Shown piece after piece: positions 32,970 through 41,920 of a DNA stretch of 54,408 bases. Position 1 is the first letter of the stretch; each line of letters opens with the position of its first letter. The DNA is taken from contig NZ_AZWO01000031.1 of the NCBI RefSeq assembly GCF_000514775.1, positions 1 through 54,408 of the forward strand. The letters are read 5' to 3'. Origin of the DNA: Salinispora pacifica CNR114 (GTDB lineage: Bacteria; Actinomycetota; Actinomycetes; Mycobacteriales; Micromonosporaceae). Position numbers and translations under genes: made by a program. The notes below the pieces were generated by a model. The model searched no databases. It saw only the letters and a program-made list of their open reading frames with translations, and was not told where the DNA came from.

Positions 32970-34226
32970 GTGCCAGCCGAACCCGTCTCCCCTCCCGTCG
33001 TGGTTCAAGACGACACCAGCGGGCGGACGGCGCGTCGGATCGTCGCGGTGTTGGCCATCGCCGCTGTGCTGCCCGCGCTCTACCAGAAGGGATGGCACGA
33101 CTTCTTCGACCTGAAGATCTACATGGCGACGATGGACTGGTGGGTCACGGGCAATCCACTCTACGACTATGCCCAGCCGGACCAGTTGCAGGGCGAGCTG
33201 CGCTTCACCTACCCCCCGTTCGGCGCGCTGCTGCTGTCGCCGTTCGCGCTGCTCCAACTGGGCGTCACTGCGATGATCTTCACGGTGTTGACCGTGCTGG
33301 CGGTGGTGGTGACCACCCGGTGGCTGGTTGACCCGGTGATCGCCCGACACCACCTGCCCCGGATCTTCACCCTCACCGTGGCGGCGCTGCTCGTACTCGC
33401 CATGGAGAGCACCCGCGAGACCATCTCCTTCGGGCAGATCAACATGCTGCTGGTGGTGCTGATTCTGGCGGATCTGCTGTTCGCCGTACCGCAGGACCGG
33501 CGCTGGGCCGGCGTAGGGGTGGGGCTGGCGACGGCGCTCAAGTTGTACCCGGGCATCTTCATCGTCTATCTGCTGGCCGGCCGGCAGTGGCGGGCGGCGG
33601 CGGTGGCGAGCGCGACGGCGGCGGGCGCAACGCTGCTCGCCGGGGCGCTCCTGCCGCTCGAATCGTGGCGCTACTGGACACACGAGCTGTGGGCGACCGA
33701 CCGGGTCGGCCGCACCGACTACACCGGCAACCAGTCACTGCTCGGTCTGATCCATCGCCTCACGGTGCCGCAGGAACCCGACCAGCTTCTGTGGCTCGCC
33801 CTGGTCGCGGTGGTCGCCGGGTACGGGTTGTGGCGGGCGGCCCGGGCGGCCCGGGCCGGCGACGCGTTGGCCGGCCTCACCCTCACCGGCCTGGTTGGTG
33901 CGCTGATCAGCCCGATCACCTGGCCCCATCACATCTACTGGTTCGTGCCGGCCGCCGTAGTGCTGGTGGACGCGGCACTCGCCGCGAGGACGGGCGGCCG
34001 GCGCTGCTGGCTGTGGCTGCTCGCCGCCGGCGTCGCCGTCATCACCGTGTACGGCGTGGTGACGTTTCAGGATTGGGGCACCGCCCCGGTGCCCACCGAC
34101 ACGGTCGCGGATTTCGTGGAGCGCAACGTCTACGTGCTGCTGGGGCTGGCGCTGCTGGCGGCCCTACCGATCCGTAGCAAAGCGATTCAACCGGACACTC
34201 TTCACGAGATGCCCACAGGGCGCTAA
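32970..34226 (+). CDS. GT87-family membrane glycosyltransferase
   Basis: The 418-aa protein is a DUF2029/GT87 polyprenyl-phosphate-mannose-dependent transferase with about ten membrane helices. Family features are FFDLKIYMATMDWWVTGNPLYDY with the catalytic-loop Asp, RFTYPPFGALLLSPFALL, and ALKLYPGIF near residue 190. In mycobacteria relatives add mannose to lipomannan and arabinomannan precursors at the membrane. It is a monocistronic gene followed by a strong hairpin. The exact acceptor is unknown. Confidence 0.88.
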   Translation: MPAEPVSPPVVVQDDTSGRTARRIVAVLAIAAVLPALYQKGWHDFFDLKIYMATMDWWVTGNPLYDYAQPDQLQGELRFTYPPFGALLLSPFALLQLGVTAMIFTVLTVLAVVVTTRWLVDPVIARHHLPRIFTLTVAALLVLAMESTRETISFGQINMLLVVLILADLLFAVPQDRRWAGVGVGLATALKLYPGIFIVYLLAGRQWRAAAVASATAAGATLLAGALLPLESWRYWTHELWATDRVGRTDYTGNQSLLGLIHRLTVPQEPDQLLWLALVAVVAGYGLWRAARAARAGDALAGLTLTGLVGALISPITWPHHIYWFVPAAVVLVDAALAARTGGRRCWLWLLAAGVAVITVYGVVTFQDWGTAPVPTDTVADFVERNVYVLLGLALLAALPIRSKAIQPDTLHEMPTGR

Positions 34227-34279
34227 CCTGACTTCAGGGAAAGTAAGTGACGTTTCAGTAGCACCGATCCCCCGGTGCG

Positions 34280-34316
34280 GGACGGCCCTCCGTGTCGGCA
34301 GCACGGAGGGCCGTCC
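34280..34316. terminator. 15-bp perfect hairpin terminator
   Basis: GGACGGCCCTCCGTG (34280-34294) and CACGGAGGGCCGTCC (34302-34316) form an uninterrupted stem with a seven-base loop. It lies between convergent genes and probably ends transcription from both sides. Confidence 0.82.
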
Positions 34317-34402
34317 TCGTGTGCCTCCGCTACCGACACCCCGCCCGGTCTGATCGGCATCGCGCCAAGGGAGGTTGGACTCGGTTCGGGACCCTCGAAT
34401 CG

Positions 34403-34975
34403 CTACCGCGGCGAGTCGAACGGAGCGGACGGCCGCAGCCGCCGCACGGAATCAGCCGGCACGTCGGCCTCCGTCGGCTCGTTGAGCCGCCAGGCCGGGC
34501 CGGCCTCCGCGGCTCGCCGATGCCCCACCGGGCCGATGGTGCGCTCCCCGGACGGGCGAGGCATCGAGTGGGGTCGCTCACCTGCGGCGCCGACCGACAC
34601 GAGTTGCCGGGCCGGCCGGACGAGCTGGCTTCCGGCTCGCGCGACGACGGGGTGATCTCCCGCTCGGGCAGCGGGTGCACCGAGCCCGCTGAGCGAGGTC
34701 ACCCCCAGCTGGCCGGCCAGCAGCGGCACCTGGTCCGGCTCGACCACGAAGACCACCTCCCGGGGGCGAACCGGTCGCAGCAGCAGCGCCAGGGCCCCCG
34801 ACACCAGCAGCATCCCACCAGCCAGAAGACCGGCGGTCACCGGCGCGACCCAGCTCTCCCGCAGCTCAGCACGGAGGTCCAGGGTCAGATCAGCGCCGAG
34901 TGCGGCCCCACCGAGCAGCACCGGGATCCCGGTGACCAACAACAACACCCCGGTGATCACCCGCACGAAACGCAC
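34403..34975 (-). CDS. Two-helix membrane protein, unknown
   Basis: The 190-aa protein has two clear membrane segments (about residues 7-28 and 43-66) and then a long polar, Arg/Pro-rich C-terminus from residue 70. I do not recognise a family. It reads RFVRVITGVLLLVTGIPVLL at the start, a plausible signal anchor. The C-terminal third may be poorly conserved. Confidence 0.6.
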   Translation of the reverse strand: MRFVRVITGVLLLVTGIPVLLGGAALGADLTLDLRAELRESWVAPVTAGLLAGGMLLVSGALALLLRPVRPREVVFVVEPDQVPLLAGQLGVTSLSGLGAPAARAGDHPVVARAGSQLVRPARQLVSVGAAGERPHSMPRPSGERTIGPVGHRRAAEAGPAWRLNEPTEADVPADSVRRLRPSAPFDSPR

Positions 34976-35078
34976 CGACCCAACCCCTCTCCGTAGCCGA
35001 ACACCCGGCTGACCTTACCGATCCCAAGCGACGGATCAGGGGATATCCACAGCCCCCGGCGCGGAAAGACGCTGCGGG

Positions 35079-35819
35079 TCAGGCCTTCGGCGCCGGCTCG
35101 CGCCGAGACCGGGTGAAGGCCAACCCACCCAGCACCAGCCCGCCCAAGCCGGCGACCAGGCCGGCGACGCCGAGACCGACGGCCAGCCCGTCCCCCGCCG
35201 CCGCGTCCCCCGCCGCCGTGTCATCCGCCGCGGGCGGCGCCCCGTCCTGGGCGGCCGCCGCATCGGCGTCCTCGGCGGGCGCCAGCGCCAGCACCGGCGC
35301 CGGCGCCTCCGGCTCCACGCCGTCGGCGGTCGGCTCGTCGATCCACCGCACGACCGCACCATCCGAGTACGTCTGCAGCGCCTTGAAAACCATCGTGTCA
35401 ACCGTGGGCAGCGGCCCCACCGAGACCGGGAACTCCTGGAACGTGCCCGGCCCGATCCCGGCCTCGGGCTGCGCCGTCCAGGTGATCTTCGCTACCGCCT
35501 CGGTGAGCTGGCTGCCGTGTACCTCCACCGGCTGGTCGAGCGTGCGCTTCTCCACCTCCGCCGTCCAGCCCGGGACCAGCATCGTCGAGACCGATCCGAG
35601 CGGGGCATTCTCCGGCAGGAAGATCTCCACCTTGGTGGTGGACTCGGTGTCGCTCTCGTTCGGCACCCGGAAGGCGAACCGGCCGTACCCGCCCTGGGCT
35701 GCCTCCTTCGGGTCGACCGTTATGTGTGCCGAGGCCGCCCCGGCGGAGCCGAAAACGGCAGCGGTGACCGCGCCGAGCGCGAGCAGGGCGGTGGCTGAGG
35801 TGCGCCGGAGACGGATCAT
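35079..35819 (-). CDS. YcnI-family copper-binding protein
   Basis: The 246-aa exported protein has a signal peptide ending ASA, after which the mature N-terminus begins HITVDP; that histidine and a downstream Trp/Glu brace bind copper in YcnI (DUF1775). A Pro/Ala/Asp-rich linker (about 175-215) leads to a C-terminal membrane helix and a basic tail, so it is anchored at the cell surface. It sits 16 bases after the CopCD gene stop would lie in the reverse-strand direction, forming a copper-handling pair. Confidence 0.92.
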   Translation of the reverse strand: MIRLRRTSATALLALGAVTAAVFGSAGAASAHITVDPKEAAQGGYGRFAFRVPNESDTESTTKVEIFLPENAPLGSVSTMLVPGWTAEVEKRTLDQPVEVHGSQLTEAVAKITWTAQPEAGIGPGTFQEFPVSVGPLPTVDTMVFKALQTYSDGAVVRWIDEPTADGVEPEAPAPVLALAPAEDADAAAAQDGAPPAADDTAAGDAAAGDGLAVGLGVAGLVAGLGGLVLGGLAFTRSRREPAPKA

Positions 35820-35835
35820 GAAGTGGAACCCTTTC

Positions 35836-37500
35836 CTATTTGACGGCCACGGTGGTCGCCACCGTGGCCTGGTCGATCTCAGACGTGCGGACGGTCACCC
35901 GCAGCTGCCAATCCCCGGACGCCGGCAGGTTGATCTCGCCGGTCGCGTGGTTGTCGGTCAGTGGCAGCAACGGCACCTCGATCGGTTCGATTCCCGCCGC
36001 CGGCAGCGCGACGGTGGCCCGCCACTCCGCCACCGGCTGGGGTCGGTTGTCCGGGGTGTAGGCGTAGAAGTGGACCGAGTTGTTGCCGCGCCGGGCCGGG
36101 TCCACCTCGACCTGTAATGAGTACAACGAACTGGTCAGGGTCGTCGAGAAGTAGCCGCTGTTGGACTGGGCGGTGTCCGCGACCGCGGTCCGCGCCGGGG
36201 TGGTCTGGACCAGCGCCGCCGCCAGGCCGAGTAGCACGGCGGTGATCGCCAGCTCGACCATTATCGCCCGCCGCACCGGCGCGGGCCGCGCCGCCGCCGC
36301 GCGCCGACGCACCAGGGTCCGGGAGTACGCGGCCACCGCGACCACCAGAGCGAAGAGCCCGATCTTGCCAAGCAGCAGCCGACCGTACGGGGTGTCGACG
36401 AGAGCCGCGAAGGAGGCGACCTCGATCAGCGCCTGTACGACCCCGGCGACGAGCAGCGCGGAGACGGAGAGCGCCGCCCAGCGGGACCAGATCGGCAGGA
36501 TCGCGGCCAACTCCCCCGCGTCGGCCCGGCGCAGCAGGAAGCCGACAAGCATCACCAGCCCGCCGAGCCAGACCGCCATCCCGCCCAGGTGCACCGCGTC
36601 GAGCACGACCGAGACCACCGGGGCCGGAGAGACCGCCGGATGACCGGACAGGGGCCAGGTCAGCAGGGCCGCACCGCCGAGGACACCCAGGATCACCAGA
36701 TCGGTCCGGCCGACCGGGGCGGCCAGCACCGGCCGGAGCACGAACGCCGCCGCCGCGAGCAGGCCCAGCCGGACCAGATGCGCCGCGCCGAAGGCGCTAC
36801 CCAGCACCGTGCTCAGGCCCGCACCGGTGACGTCGAAGACGCCGCCGCCGTTGGTGTAGGGGATCTGGAGCCAGCCGGTCGCCAGGGTGGCGAACGCCAG
36901 CAGGCCCAGGCCGGTCCACGCCAGCCGGGCCGGGCCGCGACGGGGCAGCCGGCGGGGCCAGAGCAGGGCGAGGACCAACACCGGGCCGACCAGGAGCAGC
37001 AGGCCGACATAGCCGAGATACTTGCCGACCTTGATGCCCGCGCTCACCACCGGGTCGGCACGGCTGTCGCTGCCGGTGTCGACCGGGGGTGTCGACGGGG
37101 CACCGACGGAGTAGGTGAACGCACCGGAGACCGGGTGGCTGTCGGCCGAGATCACCCGAAAGCTGACCAGGTAGGTGCCGCGACCGGAGTTCGGGTCGAC
37201 CGGGATCACGACGACCGCGCCGTCGAAGTTGGGCTCGCCCCGATCAGCCCGCGACCCGTCCGGGGCGATCACCCGGGTTTTGCCGGGCACCTTGCGGACC
37301 GACTCGCTGAAGGTGAGGACCACCTCGGTGGGTGCGTCCGGCACCACCGCCGACGAGGCCGGGCTGCTACTCACCAACACCGCGTGGGCGCTGGCCGGGC
37401 CGGCCGGGGCGAGCAGCAGGGCGACGAGGGTGATCAGGAGGCCACCAGCGGCGGTGAGCCGGGCGCTCCAGCGGCGGAGGACGACAGTCATGCCGGTCAT
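35836..37500 (-). CDS. CopC-CopD fusion copper transport protein
   Basis: The 554-aa protein begins with a signal peptide ending PASA, then a CopC domain whose mature N-terminus starts HAVLVSSSP (copper ligand His1) with a distal DSHPVSG segment near 135. About eight membrane helices form the CopD part (about 190-440) and a periplasmic YtkA/FixH-like domain ends it. It should handle copper import or delivery at the membrane. ATG at 37500 is chosen because the signal peptide starts there; another ATG lies three codons on. It is upstream of ycnI in the same operon. Confidence 0.9.
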   Translation of the reverse strand: MTGMTVVLRRWSARLTAAGGLLITLVALLLAPAGPASAHAVLVSSSPASSAVVPDAPTEVVLTFSESVRKVPGKTRVIAPDGSRADRGEPNFDGAVVVIPVDPNSGRGTYLVSFRVISADSHPVSGAFTYSVGAPSTPPVDTGSDSRADPVVSAGIKVGKYLGYVGLLLLVGPVLVLALLWPRRLPRRGPARLAWTGLGLLAFATLATGWLQIPYTNGGGVFDVTGAGLSTVLGSAFGAAHLVRLGLLAAAAFVLRPVLAAPVGRTDLVILGVLGGAALLTWPLSGHPAVSPAPVVSVVLDAVHLGGMAVWLGGLVMLVGFLLRRADAGELAAILPIWSRWAALSVSALLVAGVVQALIEVASFAALVDTPYGRLLLGKIGLFALVVAVAAYSRTLVRRRAAAARPAPVRRAIMVELAITAVLLGLAAALVQTTPARTAVADTAQSNSGYFSTTLTSSLYSLQVEVDPARRGNNSVHFYAYTPDNRPQPVAEWRATVALPAAGIEPIEVPLLPLTDNHATGEINLPASGDWQLRVTVRTSEIDQATVATTVAVK

Positions 37501-37778
37501 GCTCACCCAGAACGCTCCCTGATGCCCAACCGGACCCGGGCCGGCGGGGCCCCAGGACCGGGCCGCGCCTCCCCAGCCCGTGAATGGGTGGTCGGATCTC
37601 GCCGGCGAAAAGTTCCCGACGTGGCGGAGCCCATCTAGGGGCAAAGGTCCCTACCGCCACATCTAGCGCCGCGTAGCCTGGATTGTCATGATCCCGGCCC
37701 CGCGCGACACCGCATCCGCTGTCGGCCTGACGTGGATCGGCTGAGGGCGGGAACTTGCCGGCGGCGAGGAGCGACCAC

Positions 37779-38303
37779 ATGAACGTGACCACATCGAGCA
37801 GCCCTGTCGCCCGCTGGCCGACCCTCCGCCCCTGGATCGGCCTCGCCGCCCGGCTCGGCCTGGCCGCGGTCTGGCTCCTGGCCGGCGCCGCCAAGGTCGG
37901 GGACCTCGCCGCCTCCGGCCGAGCGGTGAACGCGTACCAGATCTTCCCGTACGACCTGGCGGCCGTGATCGGCGCCGCGCTGCCCTTCCTCGAGCTGGCC
38001 CTCGGCGTACTCGTCCTGCTCGGGTTGGCGACCCGGCTGACCGCCGGGGTCTCCGTGGCGCTGCTGCTGGTCTTCATCGCCGGCATCGTCTCGGCCTGGA
38101 CCCGCGGGTTGAACATCGACTGCGGCTGTTTCGGCGTCGGCGGCGAGCTGGCCCCGGGGCAGACCCCGAGCTACCTCCCGGAGATCCTCCGGGACCTGGG
38201 ATTCCTGGCGTTGGCCGGGTTCCTGTTGATCTGGCCCCGCACCCCGTTCTCGGTGGACGGCTGGTTGCTGGGCGACCGCGCAGTGGAGGACAAGGATGAG
38301 TAG
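37779..38303 (+). CDS. MauE/DoxX-family membrane protein
   Basis: The 174-aa protein has four membrane helices and the MauE-type cysteines in NIDCGCFGVGG near residue 113. MauE-like proteins work as membrane electron donors, replacing DsbB or DsbD functions, and the next gene encodes a DsbA-like partner overlapping by eight bases. The ATG at 37779 follows GAGGA. Together they probably form disulfides in exported proteins. Confidence 0.88.
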   Translation: MNVTTSSSPVARWPTLRPWIGLAARLGLAAVWLLAGAAKVGDLAASGRAVNAYQIFPYDLAAVIGAALPFLELALGVLVLLGLATRLTAGVSVALLLVFIAGIVSAWTRGLNIDCGCFGVGGELAPGQTPSYLPEILRDLGFLALAGFLLIWPRTPFSVDGWLLGDRAVEDKDE

Positions 38304-39012
38304 TCGGAAGGGCCGCAAGGAGGCCGCCCGGGTGGTCCGGGAGCAGCTGGCCCAGGAGCGGCGGCGCAAGCGGACGCTGTGGGTGTCGGTGACCGCCGTC
38401 TTCGTGCTGGTGATCGCCGGCTTCGTCGGCTGGGCCGTCTACTCCGAGCAGCGCGCCGGCGAGTTCACCCCGCCGCCGGGCGCCAACGAGGCCGGCACCG
38501 GCATCGTGTACGGCTCCGGGCCGGTCACCATCGACCTGTACGAGGACTACCTCTGCCCGGCCTGCAAGCAGTTCCAGGAGGTCAGCGGCGAGACCGTGGA
38601 CCAGCTCGCGGACGAGGGCAAGGCGCAGGTGGTCTTCCACCCGGTGGCGATCCTGGACAGTCGCTCCACCACCCAGTACTCGACCCGCTCCTCCGCCGCC
38701 GCGGGCTGCGCCTCGGCCGGCGGGAAGTTCCGCGAGTTCAGCGAGGCGCTCTTCGTCCAGCAGCCGGGCGAGGACGGCGCCCAGTTCAACAACGACGAGC
38801 TGATCGACATCGGAGTCGGCGTCGGGCTGGACCGGGACAGCTTCGGCTCCTGCGTCAAGGACGGCACCTATCTGTCCTGGACCAAGCACGTGACCGAGGA
38901 GTCCAGCCGGGCGAACGTCTCCGGCACGCCGACGGTCCTGGTCAACGGGGAGCCGGTCGCCGACTGGACGTCGCCGGAGAACATCCGGGCCGCGGTGGAG
39001 GCCGCCAGCTGA
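38296..39012 (+). CDS. Membrane-anchored DsbA-like thioredoxin-fold protein
   Basis: The 238-aa protein has a basic cytosolic N-terminus, one membrane helix (about 28-50) and an exported DsbA-type thioredoxin domain with the active site CPAC near residue 91 and the cis-proline loop GTPTVLVNG near 212. This type pairs with VKOR or MauE-like membrane oxidases in actinobacteria; here the MauE gene precedes it directly. It likely acts in oxidative folding of secreted proteins. Confidence 0.92.
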   Translation: MSSRKGRKEAARVVREQLAQERRRKRTLWVSVTAVFVLVIAGFVGWAVYSEQRAGEFTPPPGANEAGTGIVYGSGPVTIDLYEDYLCPACKQFQEVSGETVDQLADEGKAQVVFHPVAILDSRSTTQYSTRSSAAAGCASAGGKFREFSEALFVQQPGEDGAQFNNDELIDIGVGVGLDRDSFGSCVKDGTYLSWTKHVTEESSRANVSGTPTVLVNGEPVADWTSPENIRAAVEAAS

Positions 39013-39022
39013 TCCACCGGGA

Positions 39023-39784
39023 TCAGCGGGGCGTCGGACGGGGCGTGAATCCGTAGGGCAGTTCGAGGCGGTGCCGGGCGAGCAGCGCCTCGTCTGCCAG
39101 GATCTCCCCGGTGGGGCCGTCGGCGACGAGCCGGCCGGCGTCCAGGATGACCGAGCGTTCGCAGAGCTCCAACGCGTACGGCAGATCGTGGGTGACCATC
39201 AGCAGGGTCACCGGCAGGGCCCGCAGGATCTCGGCCAGTTCGCGCCGGGCGGCCGGGTCGAGGTTGGACGACGGCTCGTCCAGCACCAGGATCTCCGGGT
39301 GCATGGCGAGCACCGTCGCCACCGCGACCCGGCGACGCTGCCCGAACGACAGGTGGTGCGGGGCCCGGTCCCGGTGCTCGCTCATCCCGACCGCGGCGAG
39401 CGCCTCGTCCACCCGGGTCGTCAGCTCGGCGCCGCGCAGCCCCAGGTTGGCCGGGCCGAACGCCACATCCTCGGCGACGGTGGGCAGGAAGAGCTGGTCG
39501 TCCGGGTCCTGAAAGACGATGCCCACCCGCCGGCGTATCTCGGCCAGGGTCGACCGGTCCGGGCGGACGGTGAGCCCACCGACGGTCACACTCCCCGCGG
39601 TGGGGGTGAGGATGCCGTTGAGGTGCAGCACCAGGGTGGTCTTCCCGGCGCCGTTCGGCCCGAGCAGCGCCACCCGGTCGCCCCGGGGCACGGTCAACTC
39701 CACGCCGCGCAACGCCTCGTGCCCGTCCGGGTAGGCGTAGCGCACGTCGCGCACGTCGAGGCTGGGGGGCGTCATCGGCTGCAC
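39023..39784 (-). CDS. cbiO: ECF transporter ATPase (CbiO/NikO type)
   Basis: The 253-aa ABC ATPase of an energy-coupling-factor metal transporter carries Walker A GPNGAGKTT, the signature LSFGQRRRVAVA and Walker B ILVLDEPSSNLDP, then the switch histidine in VTHDLPYA. It is the last gene of the reverse-strand run cbiM, PDGLE-protein, cbiQ, cbiO and follows cbiQ by seven bases. It powers nickel or cobalt uptake. Confidence 0.94.
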   Translation of the reverse strand: MQPMTPPSLDVRDVRYAYPDGHEALRGVELTVPRGDRVALLGPNGAGKTTLVLHLNGILTPTAGSVTVGGLTVRPDRSTLAEIRRRVGIVFQDPDDQLFLPTVAEDVAFGPANLGLRGAELTTRVDEALAAVGMSEHRDRAPHHLSFGQRRRVAVATVLAMHPEILVLDEPSSNLDPAARRELAEILRALPVTLLMVTHDLPYALELCERSVILDAGRLVADGPTGEILADEALLARHRLELPYGFTPRPTPR

Positions 39785-39791
39785 GCTCCGA

Positions 39792-40616
39792 TCATGTCAG
39801 GACCAGGGCGGTGGCGGCGACGCCGGCCGCCACGGCGGGGACGGTCGAGGCGACCAGCCACTGCCCGGGGGTCGCCGCCTCCGCGCCCTGCCACACCTGG
39901 GGCATCCGCCCGGTGTAGCCGCGGGACAGCATCGCCAGGTACACCCGCTCCCCCCGCTCGTAGGCGCGCAGGAACAGCGCCCCGACCCCGGTCGCGAAGC
40001 CCCGCAGCTGCCACCCGAAGCGGGGATCGTCTCCCCGGGACAGCCGGGCCACCCGCATTCGCCGGGCCTCGCCGACCAGCACTTCCAGGTAGCGCAGCAT
40101 GAAGGTGGCGATCTGGGTGAGCAGCTGGGGGCAGCGCAGCCGGTCCAGGCCGATGATCAGGTCCCGGGTGGTGGTGGTCGCGGCCAGCAGCAGTGACGCC
40201 AGGACGCCCAGGGTGCCCTTGGCGAGGATGTTCCACGCCCCGTACAGCCCGTCCACGGAGACCGACAGGCCGAGGAGTTCGGTCCGCTCGCCCACGCCGA
40301 GGAACGGCAGGGCGAACGCGAACAGCACGAACGGCAGCTCGATCAGTGACCGGCGCAGCAGCCAGCCGGGCCGGACCCGGGCCACCGCCGCGACCGCCAC
40401 CACCAGCACGGCGTAGCCGCCGAAGGCCCAGAGCGCCTCCCGGGGGGTGGCGACCACGGCGAGGGTGAAGGCCACCATCGCCGCGATCTTCACCTCGGGG
40501 GGCAGCCGGTGCACCGGCGAGTCGGAGCAGTGGTAGAGCAGCTGGCTGTGCCCGGCGCCCACGGCCCGCTCCTCAGCCCACTCCGGCGGTGGAGGTCGGC
40601 TGCGCCGCGTCCCCAT
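39792..40616 (-). CDS. cbiQ: ECF transporter transmembrane subunit (CbiQ/NikQ)
   Basis: The 274-aa T-component has about five membrane helices and the coupling motif ARRMRVARLSRG near residue 184 that contacts the ATPase. DSPVHRLPPEVK near the start is typical of CbiQ. Its start overlaps the end of the PDGLE gene by 44 bases. It belongs to the Ni/Co ECF transporter encoded here. Confidence 0.92.
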   Translation of the reverse strand: MGTRRSRPPPPEWAEERAVGAGHSQLLYHCSDSPVHRLPPEVKIAAMVAFTLAVVATPREALWAFGGYAVLVVAVAAVARVRPGWLLRRSLIELPFVLFAFALPFLGVGERTELLGLSVSVDGLYGAWNILAKGTLGVLASLLLAATTTTRDLIIGLDRLRCPQLLTQIATFMLRYLEVLVGEARRMRVARLSRGDDPRFGWQLRGFATGVGALFLRAYERGERVYLAMLSRGYTGRMPQVWQGAEAATPGQWLVASTVPAVAAGVAATALVLT

Positions 40617-40965
40617 CCCCGGTGGGTTGCTGCCCGGTCCGGCGCCGGACCAGCCAGAACCCGCCTCCGGCCAGGGCGAAGGTCAGCAGTACGCCGACGA
40701 CGCCGGAGAGCCCGGTGGCGAGGGCGTCGTCGGTGATGCCGGTGACGCCGTAGTCGGCCAGCGGACCGCCGATCTCGTGCTCCTCTTCCCGCTGCGCGGG
40801 ACAGTCACCGCCGGTGACAGTGCCCTCCGCGTCAACGGTGCAGCCCTCCCGCAGCGCGGACTCCAGCCCGTCCGGGTCCGCCGACGCGAAGCTGCTCACC
40901 ACCCCGGCCAGCAGCAGGGAGACCAGCAGCCCGCTGGCGATGAAGCCCCAGGTCCGTTTCCTCAC
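40573..40965 (-). CDS. PDGLE-domain ECF auxiliary subunit (CbiN/NikN-like)
   Basis: The 130-aa protein has an N-terminal membrane helix, the signature ADPDGLESAL near residues 31-40, and a second membrane helix near 90-108. PDGLE proteins replace CbiN as small accessory subunits that open the metal path to CbiM. The GTG at 40965 overlaps the cbiM stop as GTGA and is preceded by GGAGG. The open frame continues upstream through cbiM in another frame only by chance. Confidence 0.88.
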   Translation of the reverse strand: MRKRTWGFIASGLLVSLLLAGVVSSFASADPDGLESALREGCTVDAEGTVTGGDCPAQREEEHEIGGPLADYGVTGITDDALATGLSGVVGVLLTFALAGGGFWLVRRRTGQQPTGDGDAAQPTSTAGVG

Positions 40966-41663
40966 CGGGCACCTCCAACAGCCGGGACGGGGGACAACGC
41001 GATCGGCCCGCGGGCGCGCAGCGCGTACACGAGATCGGGTCGGGTCTTCGCGACGGTCAGCACCGTCATCGCGGTGATCAGGCCCTCGCCGACGCCGATC
41101 AGCAGGTGCGTGCCGGCGATCGTGCCGGCCAGGCCGGCGATGTTGTCGCCGAGATCGACGGCGCCACCGAGCTTGTACTGCACAACGAAGCCCAGCGCCG
41201 CCACCACGACGCTGACCAGCGCCGAGACGAACGCCGTCACGGCGAGCCCGGCCGGCGTACGCGGCAGCACCCGCAGCAGCGCGACGATCAGCAGGTACGC
41301 GGCGGCGGTGCCGATGATCGCCAGGTTGGTGATGTTGAGACCGAGCATCGCCACGCCGCCGTCGCCGAAGACCAGCGCCTGCACGGTCAGCACGACGGCC
41401 ACGCAGAGCGCGCCGACCCACGGCCCCACCAGCAGCGCGGCGAGCGCACCACCGAGCAGGTGGCCGCTGACCCCGGCGGTGAAGATCGGAAAGTTGATCA
41501 TCTGCACGGCGAAGATGAAGGCGGCGACCAAGCCGGCCATCGGCGCCAGCCGATCGTCCAGGTGTTGCCGGCCGCGCTGGACGCAGAGCGCCATCGCCGC
41601 CAGTGCGATCACCGCGAAGATCGCGGCGACGGGACCATTGATGATCCCGTTGGAGATATGCAT
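40962..41663 (-). CDS. cbiM: ECF metal-binding subunit (CbiM/NikM)
   Basis: The 233-aa S-component has about seven membrane helices and begins MHISNGIING. In NikM and CbiM the N-terminal amine and His2 bind the metal, so the ATG at 41663, nine bases after GGAG, is preferred to the GTG at 41678, which follows GGGGAGG but would bury that histidine. Further ligand segment GVSGHLLGG is present near residue 68. A probable Nur box upstream argues for nickel over cobalt; the residues alone cannot decide. Confidence 0.9.
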   Translation of the reverse strand: MHISNGIINGPVAAIFAVIALAAMALCVQRGRQHLDDRLAPMAGLVAAFIFAVQMINFPIFTAGVSGHLLGGALAALLVGPWVGALCVAVVLTVQALVFGDGGVAMLGLNITNLAIIGTAAAYLLIVALLRVLPRTPAGLAVTAFVSALVSVVVAALGFVVQYKLGGAVDLGDNIAGLAGTIAGTHLLIGVGEGLITAMTVLTVAKTRPDLVYALRARGPIALSPVPAVGGAR

Positions 41664-41745
41664 CGCCAGGTGCTCCACGCGACCTCCCCACGTGTCCGGC
41701 GGGTCTGTCCACGCCACCGCAACAGGCTATTAGGAGAACTAAGCT

Positions 41746-41764
41746 GTTGCCAATCCTTGGCAAC
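41746..41764 (-). promoter_or_regulatory. Probable Nur operator of the ECF transporter operon
   Basis: GTTGCCAATCCTTGGCAAC is a perfect 8-bp palindrome with a three-base centre. It fits the Streptomyces Nur pattern of TTGCaa-like half sites with a five-base gap (TTGCCA-ATCCT-TGGCAA). It lies about 83 bases before cbiM and overlaps a possible -35 region (TTGCCA, 16 bases before TAGTTC). Nickel-loaded Nur binding here would block uptake genes. Confidence 0.6.
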
Positions 41765-41818
41765 AACAGATGACATCGGTCACGTGGTCGCACGGCCTGG
41801 CAACCGAGGTGCGCCGAC

Positions 41819-41883
41819 CGAGCGCCACGCCACCGAACGCCACCCTCACCGAACGCCACGCCACCGAACGCCACGCCACCGAA
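41819..41883. repeat. Tandem repeats of a 15-16 base unit
   Basis: About four imperfect copies of CGAACGCCACGCCAC run head to tail in the gap between the ECF transporter operon and the peroxiredoxin gene. They could be replication slippage; no palindrome or binding motif is obvious. Confidence 0.7.
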
Positions 41884-41920
41884 GCGGACCGGGAGCTGGC
41901 ACGGCGGTAGGGTCGCAGCC

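Noticed and set aside
36589..37638. 349-codon forward frame over CopCD
   Set aside because: It is antisense to CopC-CopD and rich in Arg/Gln/Gly, a mirror of codon bias.
41665..41920. Cobalamin riboswitch upstream of cbiM
   Set aside because: No B12-box-like core or long structured leader is visible; the palindromic Nur-like site is a better explanation.
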